Shown one piece after another: positions 16,712-24,621 of a stretch of DNA of 64,000 nucleotides. Numbering within the stretch: the first letter of the stretch is position 1; every line of letters starts with the position of its first letter. The stretch spans positions 62,001 through 126,000 of the forward strand of contig NZ_PQSU01000006.1 in NCBI RefSeq assembly GCF_002920615.1, given 5' to 3'. The stretch comes from Streptomyces sp. Ru62. GTDB taxonomy: Bacteria > Actinomycetota > Actinomycetes > Streptomycetales > Streptomycetaceae. A program made the position numbers and the translations under genes. The notes under the pieces were generated by a model. It was given only the letters and a program-made list of their open reading frames with translations, was not told the origin of the DNA and searched no databases.

Positions 16712-17362
16712 ATGCATTCACAGGAATCCCCGAAGGCGTCCGCGTGGCGCTCCCGCATCGCTGGAACAGCCGCAGCGGCTGCGCTGCTGGTCGTCGGCGG
16801 CGCGAGCGCGGTGGCTCTGACGTCTCCGTCCGCCAGCGCGCACGGACAGCCGGCCAACACCTCGTCGCAGTCCCTCAAGGACAGGGTGCAACGCCTCGAG
16901 GACATCGAGGAGATCCACCAGCTCAAGGCCCGCTACTTCCGTTTCGTCGACGAGAAGAAGCACGACGAGCTGGCGGCGTTGTTCACTCCCGACGCCAGAA
17001 TCGTGACCGACGGGATCACGTGGAAGTCGCCGCAGGAGTTCGCTCACACCATTCGTGATCTGACGGGCAAGGCGCCTTCCGTCCACTCGGGCGCAATGCC
17101 TGAGATCACAATCACTGGCCGCGACACCGCGTCCGGCATCTGGTCCATGGAGGATCTGCTGACCTTCCCGGCCGGCAAGGACGCTCCGCAAGGTCATCAC
17201 GGCTACGGGCAGTACAACGAGACCTACCGCAAGGTCCACGGCAAGTGGCTGATCGACTCCGTGCTGCTGACGCGCTTCCGGATGGACCCGCTGGAGAACT
17301 GGACGCCTCCCAAGGGCACTCCCTCGGAGGCTGCGCCTTCGCAGGCCACGGCCGGCAAGTGA
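16712..17362 (+). CDS. Secreted SnoaL-like (NTF2-fold) protein
   Basis: 216-aa protein. Residues 1-43 form a Sec/Tat-like signal peptide (positive start, alanine/valine core, A-S-A before H-G). From about residue 55 it has a SnoaL/NTF2-like domain: an N-terminal helix E-D-I-E-E-I-H-Q-L-K-A-R-Y, then F-T-P-D-A-R-I, and a long C-terminal sheet ending L-T-R-F-R-M. This fold occurs in small dehydratases, isomerases and hydroxylases. Export is unusual for the family. The ATG at 16712 follows AAAGGA; an in-frame start at 16574 would bury the signal peptide. A partial inverted copy lies just upstream and a strong terminator follows. Confidence 0.8.
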   Translation: MHSQESPKASAWRSRIAGTAAAAALLVVGGASAVALTSPSASAHGQPANTSSQSLKDRVQRLEDIEEIHQLKARYFRFVDEKKHDELAALFTPDARIVTDGITWKSPQEFAHTIRDLTGKAPSVHSGAMPEITITGRDTASGIWSMEDLLTFPAGKDAPQGHHGYGQYNETYRKVHGKWLIDSVLLTRFRMDPLENWTPPKGTPSEAAPSQATAGK

Positions 17363-17364
17363 CA

Positions 17365-17404
17365 CGCCTGGCGTGCTGCCCTCGTCAGCGCGGCACGCCA
17401 GGCG
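17365..17404 (+). terminator. Strong hairpin after the SnoaL-like gene
   Basis: CGCCTGGCGTGC (17365-17376) pairs perfectly with GCACGCCAGGCG (17393-17404) across a 16-base loop, three bases after the stop codon. There is no T-tract, as is common for actinobacterial terminators. Confidence 0.8.
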
Positions 17405-17639
17405 CCATGACGCCGCATGCCTGACGGGTCGCAGACAGCGGGCTCCCCCACCAGCCATGTAGATACTGCGCCGCTCCCCTCCTCACCTGTCGGTGACACT
17501 CACAGCGGAACCGCCGGCGGCTCACCGCACGCAGTTTCCGCAGGAACACGCGCAGTCCTGCGCGTGAGCCTCCGCGGACTTTTCCCAATTGCTCATTCCA
17601 GAATTACCGCTACAGAAGAGACAGAAAGGAAGTGCCGCA

Positions 17640-18602
17640 ATGAAGGCTGTTGCAGTTTTCCACTACGGTGACCCCGAGGTACTTGAGGTCGTCGACCTCC
17701 CCGTCCCGGAAGTGGGGCCTGGGCAGATCCGGGTGCGCGTGCACGCAGCGGCGGTGAATCCCTCAGATGTGCTGCTGCGCAGGGGGTACACCGACGAGAT
17801 GCTCGCAGGTCGCCTCACACCGCCGTACCGGCCCGGCATGGACGCGGCAGGCGTCGTGGACGAGATCGGCCCCGACACGGTCACCGATCTCCAGGTCGGC
17901 GACCGCGTGATGGCGATTGTCATCCCCATCGACCCCTCCGGCGGAGCCTACGCCGAGTACATCGTTCTCGACGCCCGGCAGGTCGTCCGGGCCCCGGCCG
18001 GAAGCACGCACGCCGAGGCCGCCACTCTTCCGATGAACGGGCTGACCGCGCGCCTTGCCCTGGACGTGCTCGACCTTGCCCCCGGCGACTGGATCGCCGT
18101 GACCGGAGCCGCCGGCGCTTTGGGTGGATACGCCGTGCAACTGGCCAAGACGGACGGGCTGCGTGTCGTGGCGGACGCATCTCCTGCCGATCAGGAACTA
18201 GTTCGCTCGCTCGGTGCCGATCAGGTCGTTGCCCGTGGGCCGGGCATCGCGGAGCGGATCCGCGAGGCCGTTCCCGGCGGCGTGGCTGCCGTCATTGACG
18301 CCGCGGTCATGGGCCCCCAAACACTTCCCGCCATCCGGCCCGGCGGACAGATCGCCCTCGCGCGCAGCGAGGGTGAACCTGGCACCACCCCCCTGGGGGA
18401 CACGAAGGACGTGTCGGTCCGCAACGTGTTCGTGCCCGACTACCGCTATGCCCACGGCAAACTCGATGCCCTGCGAACGCTTGCCGAGGAGGGTCGGATC
18501 ACGCCGCGGGTCGCGGCCGAGTACCCCGCCAGCCAGGCGGCCGAGGCCCATCGCCGCTTCGAGGCAGGTGGCGTGCGCGGCAGGCTCGTCCTCGTCTTCT
18601 GA
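17640..18602 (+). CDS. NADP-dependent quinone oxidoreductase-like (zinc-free MDR)
   Basis: 320-aa medium-chain dehydrogenase/reductase of the quinone oxidoreductase group: a GroES-like N-terminal domain (residues 1-120, H-A-A-A-V-N-P-S-D with R-P-G-M-D-A-A-G) and a Rossmann domain near 140-260 with the G-A-A-G-A-L-G-G motif. No catalytic or structural zinc cysteines are seen, which fits quinone or enone reduction. The ATG at 17640 follows AAGGAAG. It lies downstream of the SnoaL-like gene but after a terminator, so it has its own promoter. A decayed paralogue is at 6178-6919. Confidence 0.88.
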   Translation: MKAVAVFHYGDPEVLEVVDLPVPEVGPGQIRVRVHAAAVNPSDVLLRRGYTDEMLAGRLTPPYRPGMDAAGVVDEIGPDTVTDLQVGDRVMAIVIPIDPSGGAYAEYIVLDARQVVRAPAGSTHAEAATLPMNGLTARLALDVLDLAPGDWIAVTGAAGALGGYAVQLAKTDGLRVVADASPADQELVRSLGADQVVARGPGIAERIREAVPGGVAAVIDAAVMGPQTLPAIRPGGQIALARSEGEPGTTPLGDTKDVSVRNVFVPDYRYAHGKLDALRTLAEEGRITPRVAAEYPASQAAEAHRRFEAGGVRGRLVLVF

Positions 18603-18870
18603 ACGGCAATCGGCAGTCACGGTCCACGAGTCGGCCCCACCAGGGCACTGAAGCCCGGCTTGTCGTCGCCGTCGGCCGGCCGCCGCCAGGCAACCGCGAC
18701 GGCCGCCGTCCGGCGAGGGACACCGGCGGCCGTGCCCGTTGCTCACAGTGGGCGGCCCTTCTCGGGCGTGGCCGGGTAGGAGGACAGCCCGGCTCTCAGG
18801 GGCTGCTGATGGCGATGTGCGTTTCAGTCGCTGGTCATGAACAGGGGCGTTCCGCGCGGGCCTACGGCGC
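18603..18870. other. Intergenic, no gene
   Basis: Downstream of the oxidoreductase. Nothing coding is supported. Short GC-rich inverted repeats near 18670-18720 could form terminator hairpins, but none is as clear as the one at 17365. Confidence 0.4.
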
Positions 18871-18879
18871 TGCTGGGCG

Positions 18880-19060
18880 GAAGAAGGGGGGGTCGGCCAA
18901 AGGGTGTTGCAAGCGTCGTCCGCGATCACCGTCGGGCATGTGCGTCTGTTCTGCGCCCGGACACCGGCCGGACTGACGCCACCACCCGGCGGCTGTCGGC
19001 GTCGATGACGACCTGCACGTTCGCGGAGAACCAATGCCGCATCCGCAACCGGCCCTCGCG
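18880..19060 (-). mobile_element. DDE transposase relic (IS5-like)
   Basis: Minus-strand codons from about 19060 read R-H-W-F-S-A-N-V-Q-V-V-I-D-A-D-S-R-R and then V-V-A-S-V-R-P-V-S-G, matching the F-S-G-K-H..N-V-Q-V region of DDE_Tnp_4/IS5-type transposases. A stop follows within 25 codons. Only the central catalytic region survives. Confidence 0.55.
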
Positions 19061-19374
19061 GATGCGGTTACCAGGGCCTGGGTGCCCAGACCGACGGGCG
19101 GGTGATCACGCCACCGCTTCCCAAGTTTCATGGGCTCTGGCCCGCCGCGAGCACATGAGCGACATCATCCAGGCCATCGCCGGCCTGTTGTCCCATCAGC
19201 GGACCGCAGACCTGGCCTCCGCACGGCAGACGTGAACATCGAGTCCCACCGCCATCCCTCGACGCCTCACCGCCAACCATGCAGCAGTTGCATCTGGTGA
19301 CCGCAGGTGTCGAGGGTTTGACAGTCAGCCGTCAGTTCTAGAGCCATGGCCTGGGCTGGACACCGTTGCTCGGT
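19061..19374. other. Intergenic, no supported gene
   Basis: A plus-strand tail reading A-R-R-E-H-M-S-D-I-I-Q-A-I-A-G-L-L (about 19140-19235) looks protein-like but has no start or recognisable family. It may be another remnant. Confidence 0.35.
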
Positions 19375-19791
19375 CTAGAAGGCGGTGCGCCCGGTACGCG
19401 TGCCACCTCCACCGGTGGTCACGAAGTAGAAGGCGGTCCCGTCCAGCACATCGGTGGCGACCACCTTGTAACCTGCGTCCTCCGCCACCCACGTCCAGTG
19501 ATCCTGGCAGGTGTTGTACTTCGCCCAGCACACGGCCACCCACTGACCGCCCCCGGAGTCGATCCGCAGGTTGATGTCATTACAGCGGGGACTAGTGGTG
19601 TAGGTGCCGCTGTATCCGTTCGGGGGCAGGCTGATTGACACCGAGCCGTCGTAGCAGCTCACTGCCGCCTGGTCGGTTCCTTCCGACGTGGCCGAGGCAG
19701 TGGCCGGGACGAGGAAGGACAGGGCCAGGGCACCGGATGCCAGGAGTCCCAGCCGCCGTGCCCTCAGGCCCTTCGCACGCATTCGGAGCAT
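19375..19791 (-). CDS. Small secreted protein
   Basis: 138 aa. Residues 1-33 form a typical signal peptide (arginine-rich start, L-L-A-S-G-A-L-A-L-S-F-L-V-P core, A-S-A cleavage). The mature part is about 105 residues, with four cysteines that could form two disulfides, and is rich in tyrosine, glycine and threonine. I do not recognise the family. The ATG at 19791 has GAGAGGGG upstream. It is transcribed divergently from the winged-helix regulator at 20045, which may control it. Confidence 0.7.
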   Translation of the reverse strand: MLRMRAKGLRARRLGLLASGALALSFLVPATASATSEGTDQAAVSCYDGSVSISLPPNGYSGTYTTSPRCNDINLRIDSGGGQWVAVCWAKYNTCQDHWTWVAEDAGYKVVATDVLDGTAFYFVTTGGGGTRTGRTAF

Positions 19792-20044
19792 TACGTACCC
19801 CTCTCTGTTCGGATCTGTTCCGTCGACTTTCCGCGCGACCGGCTGTTTCCGGGCGCGTCGTGCAACCGCGTTCGACGAGGACGCTGATTTCGGTCACCCG
19901 CAGAAGCGACCTCGGCCGGTGGCGAGCGGGAGGCAAATCGCGCATCTCCGCTGGCCTGAAGCTATGTTCCCCACGACCATCGCCCCTGTCATGCTCATTG
20001 AAGGATGCTCAAGAGCCGCAGGTGTACCCGCGTGGAGGCCACGG

Positions 20045-21022
20045 ATGCTCCGATTCCATTTCACTGCCGAGGATCTGGCGCGCACACGAGTCGCAGCTTC
20101 ACCGCATCCGCTGTGGGAGATCGCCTCCAGCCTGCACAGATTCCAGACCCGAAACGGCAGATGGATCTACGGGGACTGGTACCGGAACGCATGCGCGACG
20201 CTCCACGAATCTGGTCTGACGCGGCCGGTGAGCACGATGTTGCTTCCGCTGTTCCCGCGCGCTCGCTATTTCGCGGACTTCTTGACCCCGGCGGAGGGCG
20301 TCGAAGGGCTCGAGGCCGCTTTGGAAGCGATCCTCGCGACGCCGGATCGTCAGGTGAACCGTGAAATGGCCTTGGCGGCACGGGCCAGCCGGCTGCCGTC
20401 CTGGACTTCTCGCCTCGCCGAAACGTCCCTGCGCCGAGAGGTGGTGGATCTGCTGCGCGCGTACCACGCGGCAGTCATCGCTCAGCACGAGCCACACATT
20501 CAGGAAGTCCTTCAGGCCGAGCGCGCCCGCCACGCCCGAACCCTGCTTGCCGATGGCACGGCCGGGCTCCTGTCCGACCTCTCACCGGCGGTGCGCTGGC
20601 GTCATCCCGTGCTGGAGGTCCCGGACTATCCGGCTGTCAGTGATGTGCAGCTGAAAGGTCGCGGGCTGCTGCTCATCCCGTCCTACTTCTGCTGGAAGTC
20701 ACCCATTGCCCTGGCGGACCCCGGCCTCCCGCCGGTGCTCATCTACCCCGCGCTGCACGCTCCGACAACGCCGCCCGTACCGGAGCGCGCCCTGCAGACG
20801 CTCCTCGGTCGCACGCGTGCCGCTATCCTCCGGGCGGCCGCCACGGGAGTCACCACCAGCGAAGCGGCACGTCAGGCCGGGGTCTCGACCGGAACCGCCA
20901 CTCATCACACCACGGCCCTGCGGGACGCGGGCCTGATCTCCAGCCGACGCCGGGCGAACAGCGTGCTGCACACGCTCACCCCGCTGGGGGCCGCCCTCCT
21001 TCATGGACAGCGGCGTTCATGA
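20045..21022 (+). CDS. ArsR-like winged-helix transcriptional regulator
   Basis: 325-aa regulator. The first 230 residues form an uncharacterised domain typical of large Streptomyces ArsR-type regulators. Residues 245-320 form the winged helix: V-T-T-S-E-A-A-R-Q-A-G-V-S-T-G-T-A-T-H-H as helix-turn-helix, then a wing with R-R-R-A-N. No metal-binding cysteine cluster of the classical ArsR kind is seen, so it probably responds to another signal. The ATG at 20045 follows GGAGG closely, so the much longer frame from 19688 is rejected. It is divergent from the secreted-protein gene. Confidence 0.8.
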   Translation: MLRFHFTAEDLARTRVAASPHPLWEIASSLHRFQTRNGRWIYGDWYRNACATLHESGLTRPVSTMLLPLFPRARYFADFLTPAEGVEGLEAALEAILATPDRQVNREMALAARASRLPSWTSRLAETSLRREVVDLLRAYHAAVIAQHEPHIQEVLQAERARHARTLLADGTAGLLSDLSPAVRWRHPVLEVPDYPAVSDVQLKGRGLLLIPSYFCWKSPIALADPGLPPVLIYPALHAPTTPPVPERALQTLLGRTRAAILRAAATGVTTSEAARQAGVSTGTATHHTTALRDAGLISSRRRANSVLHTLTPLGAALLHGQRRS

Positions 21023-21043
21023 CCGTGGGCGTGCGGAGACGAA

Positions 21044-21373
21044 CTACTTGTCCTTGACCGACAGGTCCCAGATCACCTGGACGGTCGTCCAGCCGTTCGG
21101 GGTGAGCACGTCGGAGAGGGACACCATGTGGCAGTGGTGCTTCTCGGCGATCTCGGCGACGTAGTGCTGGATCACCAGCCCGGTACCGATCATCTCGACG
21201 TTGATCGACATCGGCCTGCCGTCGTCGGTCGTGGTGTAACCCGCCGCCTTGTGATCGGGCGGGGCACACCGCTGGTACTCCTTGTCCGGCAGGTTCAGCA
21301 GCCAGTCGGCGATGTCGATCGCGTTCCAGGGCGCGTCGACCGGCGCGTGCTCCGTCGAGGCGGACAGGACCAA
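21044..21373 (-). CDS. Hypothetical protein, about 110 aa
   Basis: Small soluble protein, well conserved in appearance (W-N-A-I-D-I-A-D-W-L-L-N-L-P-D, then T-T-T-D-D-G-R-P-M-S). No domain recognised. The frame stays open upstream of the TTG at 21373 (S-D-S-K-K-V-L-S-D), so the real start may be some 30 bases further up or may have been lost. It ends convergently with the winged-helix gene. Function unknown. Confidence 0.5.
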   Translation of the reverse strand: MVLSASTEHAPVDAPWNAIDIADWLLNLPDKEYQRCAPPDHKAAGYTTTDDGRPMSINVEMIGTGLVIQHYVAEIAEKHHCHMVSLSDVLTPNGWTTVQVIWDLSVKDK

Positions 21374-21460
21374 GTCGGACAGGACCTTCTTCGAGTCACT
21401 CGTGGTTTGTCCTCTGGGGAGGGCGGTGGGCCGGCGGCAGGTGGCCGCAGGCCGGTTGGA

Positions 21461-21690
21461 TCAGGCGGTGCCGAGTGCGGTGCGCAGTGTGGCGACGGCC
21501 TGGCTGATGGCGCCTTCGGCGGCGTGGGTGCCACGCAGGGCGTTGAGCATCACGAAGTCGTGGATGATGCCCTGGAAGCGGACGGCGGTGACCGGCACAC
21601 CGGCCTCGCGGAGCTTGTTGGCGTAGGCCTCGCCCTCGTCGCGCAGCACGTCGGCCTCGCCGGTGATGACCGACGCCGGGCCGGCGTCCT
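21461..21690 (-). pseudogene. 3' fragment of an HSL-type alpha/beta hydrolase
   Basis: Minus-strand codons read P-A-S-V-I-T-G-E-A-D-V-L-R-D-E-G-E-A-Y-A, then G-I-I-H-D-F-V-M-L-N to the end. These are the catalytic-acid (D-V-L-R-D) and catalytic-histidine (H-D-F) segments of hormone-sensitive-lipase-type esterases. The first three quarters of the gene, including the serine, are missing. The break at about 21690 coincides with an IS110 tail fragment, so insertion and deletion explain the truncation. Confidence 0.8.
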
Positions 21691-21754
21691 CTTCGCCATG
21701 CTCCGCGACGGAACCTTCTACGAACCCCAGCCAGCCACGGCAGATGGCGTCTAG
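21688..21754 (+). mobile_element. 3' end of an IS110-family transposase
   Basis: Reads V-L-F-A-M-L-R-D-G-T-F-Y-E-P and stops eight residues later, which is the characteristic C-terminus of IS110 transposases. Only the last 22 codons remain, joined directly to the truncated hydrolase. Confidence 0.7.
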
Positions 21755-22161
21755 GAGGAAGTGCCGTCCCCGGCCAGAAGGTGAGCAGCGACGTCATAGT
21801 TGGCGATCCGCCCCGCCAACGCCCTCGGGCTCAGGCCATGAACGTTGTCCCGGTCAGGGTCAGCACCGGCTTCCAACAGGCGCCGAATCGTCCCGCCTTC
21901 GCCCCGCGAACAGAACACCGCCCTCCACAACGGCGTATTGCCATGACGGTCCACGACATCGACCGCCGCACCCGCGGCCAGCAGGACTTCGACGGCCGCA
22001 GGCACTTGCGCCTGAGCAGCAAAATGCAGCGGAGTCCAACCCTCGGCGTCGACAGTCCCCGGGTCGGCGCCCTCAGCCAACAGCGCCCTCAGGCCGTCCA
22101 CATCCCCGCCACCAGCCGCATAGTGCACCGCGGTCCGCCCCAACCGATCCTGATCCGTCAT
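21751..22161 (-). CDS. Ankyrin-repeat protein
   Basis: 136 aa made almost wholly of about four ankyrin repeats (G-R-T-A-V-H-Y-A-A, then G-W-T-P-L-H-F-A-A, then G-N-T-P-L-W-R-A-V, then G-L-S-P-R-A-L-A), each with the helix-loop-helix and L-L-x-x-G-A-D turn. This is a protein-interaction module with no catalytic part. The ATG at 22161 is chosen because the repeat pattern begins within eight residues. Its stop abuts the IS110 tail, so the last residues may have changed. The partner is unknown. Confidence 0.78.
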   Translation of the reverse strand: MTDQDRLGRTAVHYAAGGGDVDGLRALLAEGADPGTVDAEGWTPLHFAAQAQVPAAVEVLLAAGAAVDVVDRHGNTPLWRAVFCSRGEGGTIRRLLEAGADPDRDNVHGLSPRALAGRIANYDVAAHLLAGDGTSS

Positions 22162-22329
22162 GCCGACCATCCTCACCCGGCTTGACGAAACAGATAGGGG
22201 CACCCCCCCCCGCAAATCCGGCCCGGCTGCTCACGGCGGGGTCCGCCTACCGGCCCCGAGAGGGAACAGCCTTCATCGGCAGCTTCCTGGCGATGACGGA
22301 ACCGGCTCCGGCCGTTCAGCGGGTGGCGG

Positions 22330-23331
22330 TCAGCTGTTCACCGTGGACTGGCGGATGACGACCGACGTCGGAAGTTCAGCGACCGGACCGGGGGCCTCCG
22401 TGTCCGTCAGGCGGGCGAGAAGCATGCGCGCCGCCACCTCGCCCATCTCCCGCATCGGCTGCCGGATCGTCGTGAGCGGGGGCTGGGTCAGGCGGGCCAT
22501 CGGAATGTCGTCGAAACCGACGACGGCGACGTCCTCCGGCACGCGCAGTCCCGTGGCGCGCAGGGCGGCCATGGCGCCCATGGCCGCGAGGTCGTTGTGG
22601 GCGAAGACGGCGTCGAAGCAGCGGCCCTCGGCCAGCAGTCGGCGTACCGCCTCGCGTCCGCCCGCCTCCGTGAAGTCGCTCTCGACGACGAGCGCGGGTT
22701 CGAGCGGGTGGCCGCTCTCGGTGAAGGCCGTGCGGAAGCCGTCGAGTCGGTCGCGCACGCAGCCGAAGCGCAGCGGTCCCGCGAGGACGAGCGGTCTGCG
22801 CCGCCCGACGGCCAGCAGATGGCGGGCAGCCGAGGCGCCTCCCTCCCGGTTCGCGGCGGTGACGTGGGGGAACTCGGGATGACGGCCGCGGTCGTCGATC
22901 AGTACGACCGGGAGGCCTCTACGGTGGAGAGCCGTCAGCATCGCCAGGGTGTTCTCCGGCTCCACGACCAGCAGTCCGTCGAAGGCTCCTGCGAAGACCT
23001 GGCTGGTGAACCGTTCGACCGAGTCCGTCCCCCGGTTGCAGGTGAACAGCAACAACCCGAACTCCGCCGCCTCCACCGTATCGACGACGCCTTGGACGAC
23101 TTCACCCATCCACGGCCAGGTCAGCGACGGCACCAGCATGCCGACCGTGCGGCTCTGTCCGCGGGCCAGACCCACCGCACCCGAACTGGGCACGTACCCC
23201 AGCCGGTCGATGACCTCGCGGACGCGGGCGGCGGTCGAACGATCCACTTCACCCCGGGTGTTGAGGACCCGCGAGACGGTCGTCTTGCTCACACCGGCCG
23301 CTCGGGCCACATCCGCGATGGTGATACGCAC
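22330..23331 (-). CDS. LacI-family transcriptional regulator
   Basis: 333 aa. The N-terminal helix-turn-helix with hinge (I-T-I-A-D-V-A-R-A-A-G-V-S-K-T-T-V-S-R-V-L within residues 2-22) is followed by a periplasmic-binding-protein-like sensor domain. The GTG at 23331 has GGAGGGG upstream and matches the family start exactly. It is divergent from the secreted DUF1996 gene at 23599; a perfect 24-base palindrome with central CG lies between them and is the likely operator. The ligand is probably a sugar, but its identity cannot be read. Confidence 0.88.
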   Translation of the reverse strand: MRITIADVARAAGVSKTTVSRVLNTRGEVDRSTAARVREVIDRLGYVPSSGAVGLARGQSRTVGMLVPSLTWPWMGEVVQGVVDTVEAAEFGLLLFTCNRGTDSVERFTSQVFAGAFDGLLVVEPENTLAMLTALHRRGLPVVLIDDRGRHPEFPHVTAANREGGASAARHLLAVGRRRPLVLAGPLRFGCVRDRLDGFRTAFTESGHPLEPALVVESDFTEAGGREAVRRLLAEGRCFDAVFAHNDLAAMGAMAALRATGLRVPEDVAVVGFDDIPMARLTQPPLTTIRQPMREMGEVAARMLLARLTDTEAPGPVAELPTSVVIRQSTVNS

Positions 23332-23492
23332 CGCACCCCTCCGCCGCGCGGGACCCGACGCCGTGACCGGCAACCAGGACGACCCGTGTGACGCCGAGTG
23401 AAACAGCGGCGTCCCCACGGCGTCAACACCCGGAGGAAGCCGTGAACTCTTGAAGGCACCGAAGCTCGTCGGATCCGGGATCGCGCGAAGTC

Positions 23493-23558
23493 TTGACGGC
23501 AGCATGACACGTCGCTTCACTCACGGTGAGGGCCGGGACCGGTTCCGGAACCGGTCCC
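23493..23558 (+). promoter_or_regulatory. Promoter and LacI-type palindromic operator
   Basis: A possible -35 TTGACG (23493-23498) and -10 TTCACT (23516-23521) lie 17 bases apart. A perfect 24-base palindrome follows at 23535-23558, with half-site GGGACCGGTTCC and centre TTCCGGAA. Central CpG palindromes are typical of LacI-family operators, and the position just after the predicted start would block transcription of the DUF1996 gene. Confidence 0.6.
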
Positions 23559-23598
23559 GGGACAGAGCACCCCCACCATTTCCCCCAGGAGGAATGCC

Positions 23599-24534
23599 GT
23601 GCTCGACCGTTCTCCCCGCCCGCCCACAGGGCGTTCCCGCGCACGACGCGCCTGCCTGACCGCCCTGGCTGCGCTCGGCTTGATCCTCGCCACCTGGTAC
23701 ACCGGCTCCGCGTCCACCGTCACCGGACCGAAGACCACCGATCTCGACGCCGCTCCCCAGGGCGCCCAGGTCGTCCGTGTCGCAGAGTTCCTCGCGGAGT
23801 GCCCGTACAGTCACCGGCTTCCGGACGACCCGATCGTCTTTCCCGGCCTACCTGGCGCTTCCCACATGCACAGCTTCTTCGGCAGCCATGTGACGAACGC
23901 GCACACCGAGGTGACCGATCTGCTGGGCTCCTCCTCCACCTGCAACCCGGCTACCGACTCGTCGTCGTACTGGGTCCCGACGATGTACCGCAACGATCAG
24001 CCGGTCGAGCCCACCGGCACCACCTTCTACTACCTCGGCGAGGGGGTCCGGGACGACGTCATCCAGCGCATCCGGCCGTTCCCGCAGGGGCTGCGGATCG
24101 TGGCCGGCAACGCCAAGGCCACGGGCGTCGACGACCCGACGTCGGTGGCTCGGTGGTCCTGCCTGCACCACGGCGAGGTCAACCCCTCCAAGGACTTCGT
24201 CACCTGTCCCGCGGGCTCGATGCTGGAGTCGTACCTCGACTTCCCGCAGTGCTGGAACGGCAAGGACCTCGACTCCGCCGACCACAAGAGCCACATGGCC
24301 TACCCGGTGAACGGCGCGTGCCCGGCCAGCCACCCGGTGCCCGTGCCCAAGCTCCGCCAGGTCCTGCGCTATCCCGTGTCCGGAAGCACCCAGGGCCTGC
24401 GACTGTCGTCCGGTCCCGGCTACACCATGCACGGTGACTTCTTCAACGCCTGGCCCGAGAACGAACTCGCCCGCAGGGTCACCAACTGCATCAACGCCAT
24501 CGTCAAGTGCGGAGCGGACGGCAATCCGTCCTGA
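23599..24534 (+). CDS. Secreted DUF1996 protein
   Basis: 311 aa. Signal peptide at residues 1-38 (R-R-A-C-L-T-A-L-A-A-L-G-L-I-L-A core). The mature protein is a DUF1996 domain, with the opening F-L-A-E-C-P-Y-S-H-R, the G-A-S-H-M-H-S-F-F-G motif and several conserved cysteines and histidines. The family is found in secreted proteins of fungi and actinobacteria, sometimes next to carbohydrate-binding modules, and its activity is unknown. The GTG at 23599 is preceded by AGGAGG. Likely controlled by the divergent LacI regulator. Confidence 0.85.
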   Translation: MLDRSPRPPTGRSRARRACLTALAALGLILATWYTGSASTVTGPKTTDLDAAPQGAQVVRVAEFLAECPYSHRLPDDPIVFPGLPGASHMHSFFGSHVTNAHTEVTDLLGSSSTCNPATDSSSYWVPTMYRNDQPVEPTGTTFYYLGEGVRDDVIQRIRPFPQGLRIVAGNAKATGVDDPTSVARWSCLHHGEVNPSKDFVTCPAGSMLESYLDFPQCWNGKDLDSADHKSHMAYPVNGACPASHPVPVPKLRQVLRYPVSGSTQGLRLSSGPGYTMHGDFFNAWPENELARRVTNCINAIVKCGADGNPS

Positions 24535-24540
24535 TCGCGG

Positions 24541-24585
24541 ATCACACATCGCACATCGCACATTTCGTGCATCGCACATCGCACC
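24541..24585. repeat. Short CACATCG repeats
   Basis: About five imperfect copies of the heptamer CACATCG (or GCATCGCA) lie between the DUF1996 and DUF305 genes. It may be slippage or a binding array; no function is evident. Confidence 0.6.
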
Positions 24586-24621
24586 GAACGTCCGGCACAA
24601 TGACGAGGTCAAGGAGCAGAC

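Noticed and set aside
16506..16820. ATG at 16506 in the leaderless position of the shared promoter
   Set aside because: The frame is arginine-rich, out of frame with and overlapping the SnoaL-like gene, whose signal peptide starts cleanly at 16712.
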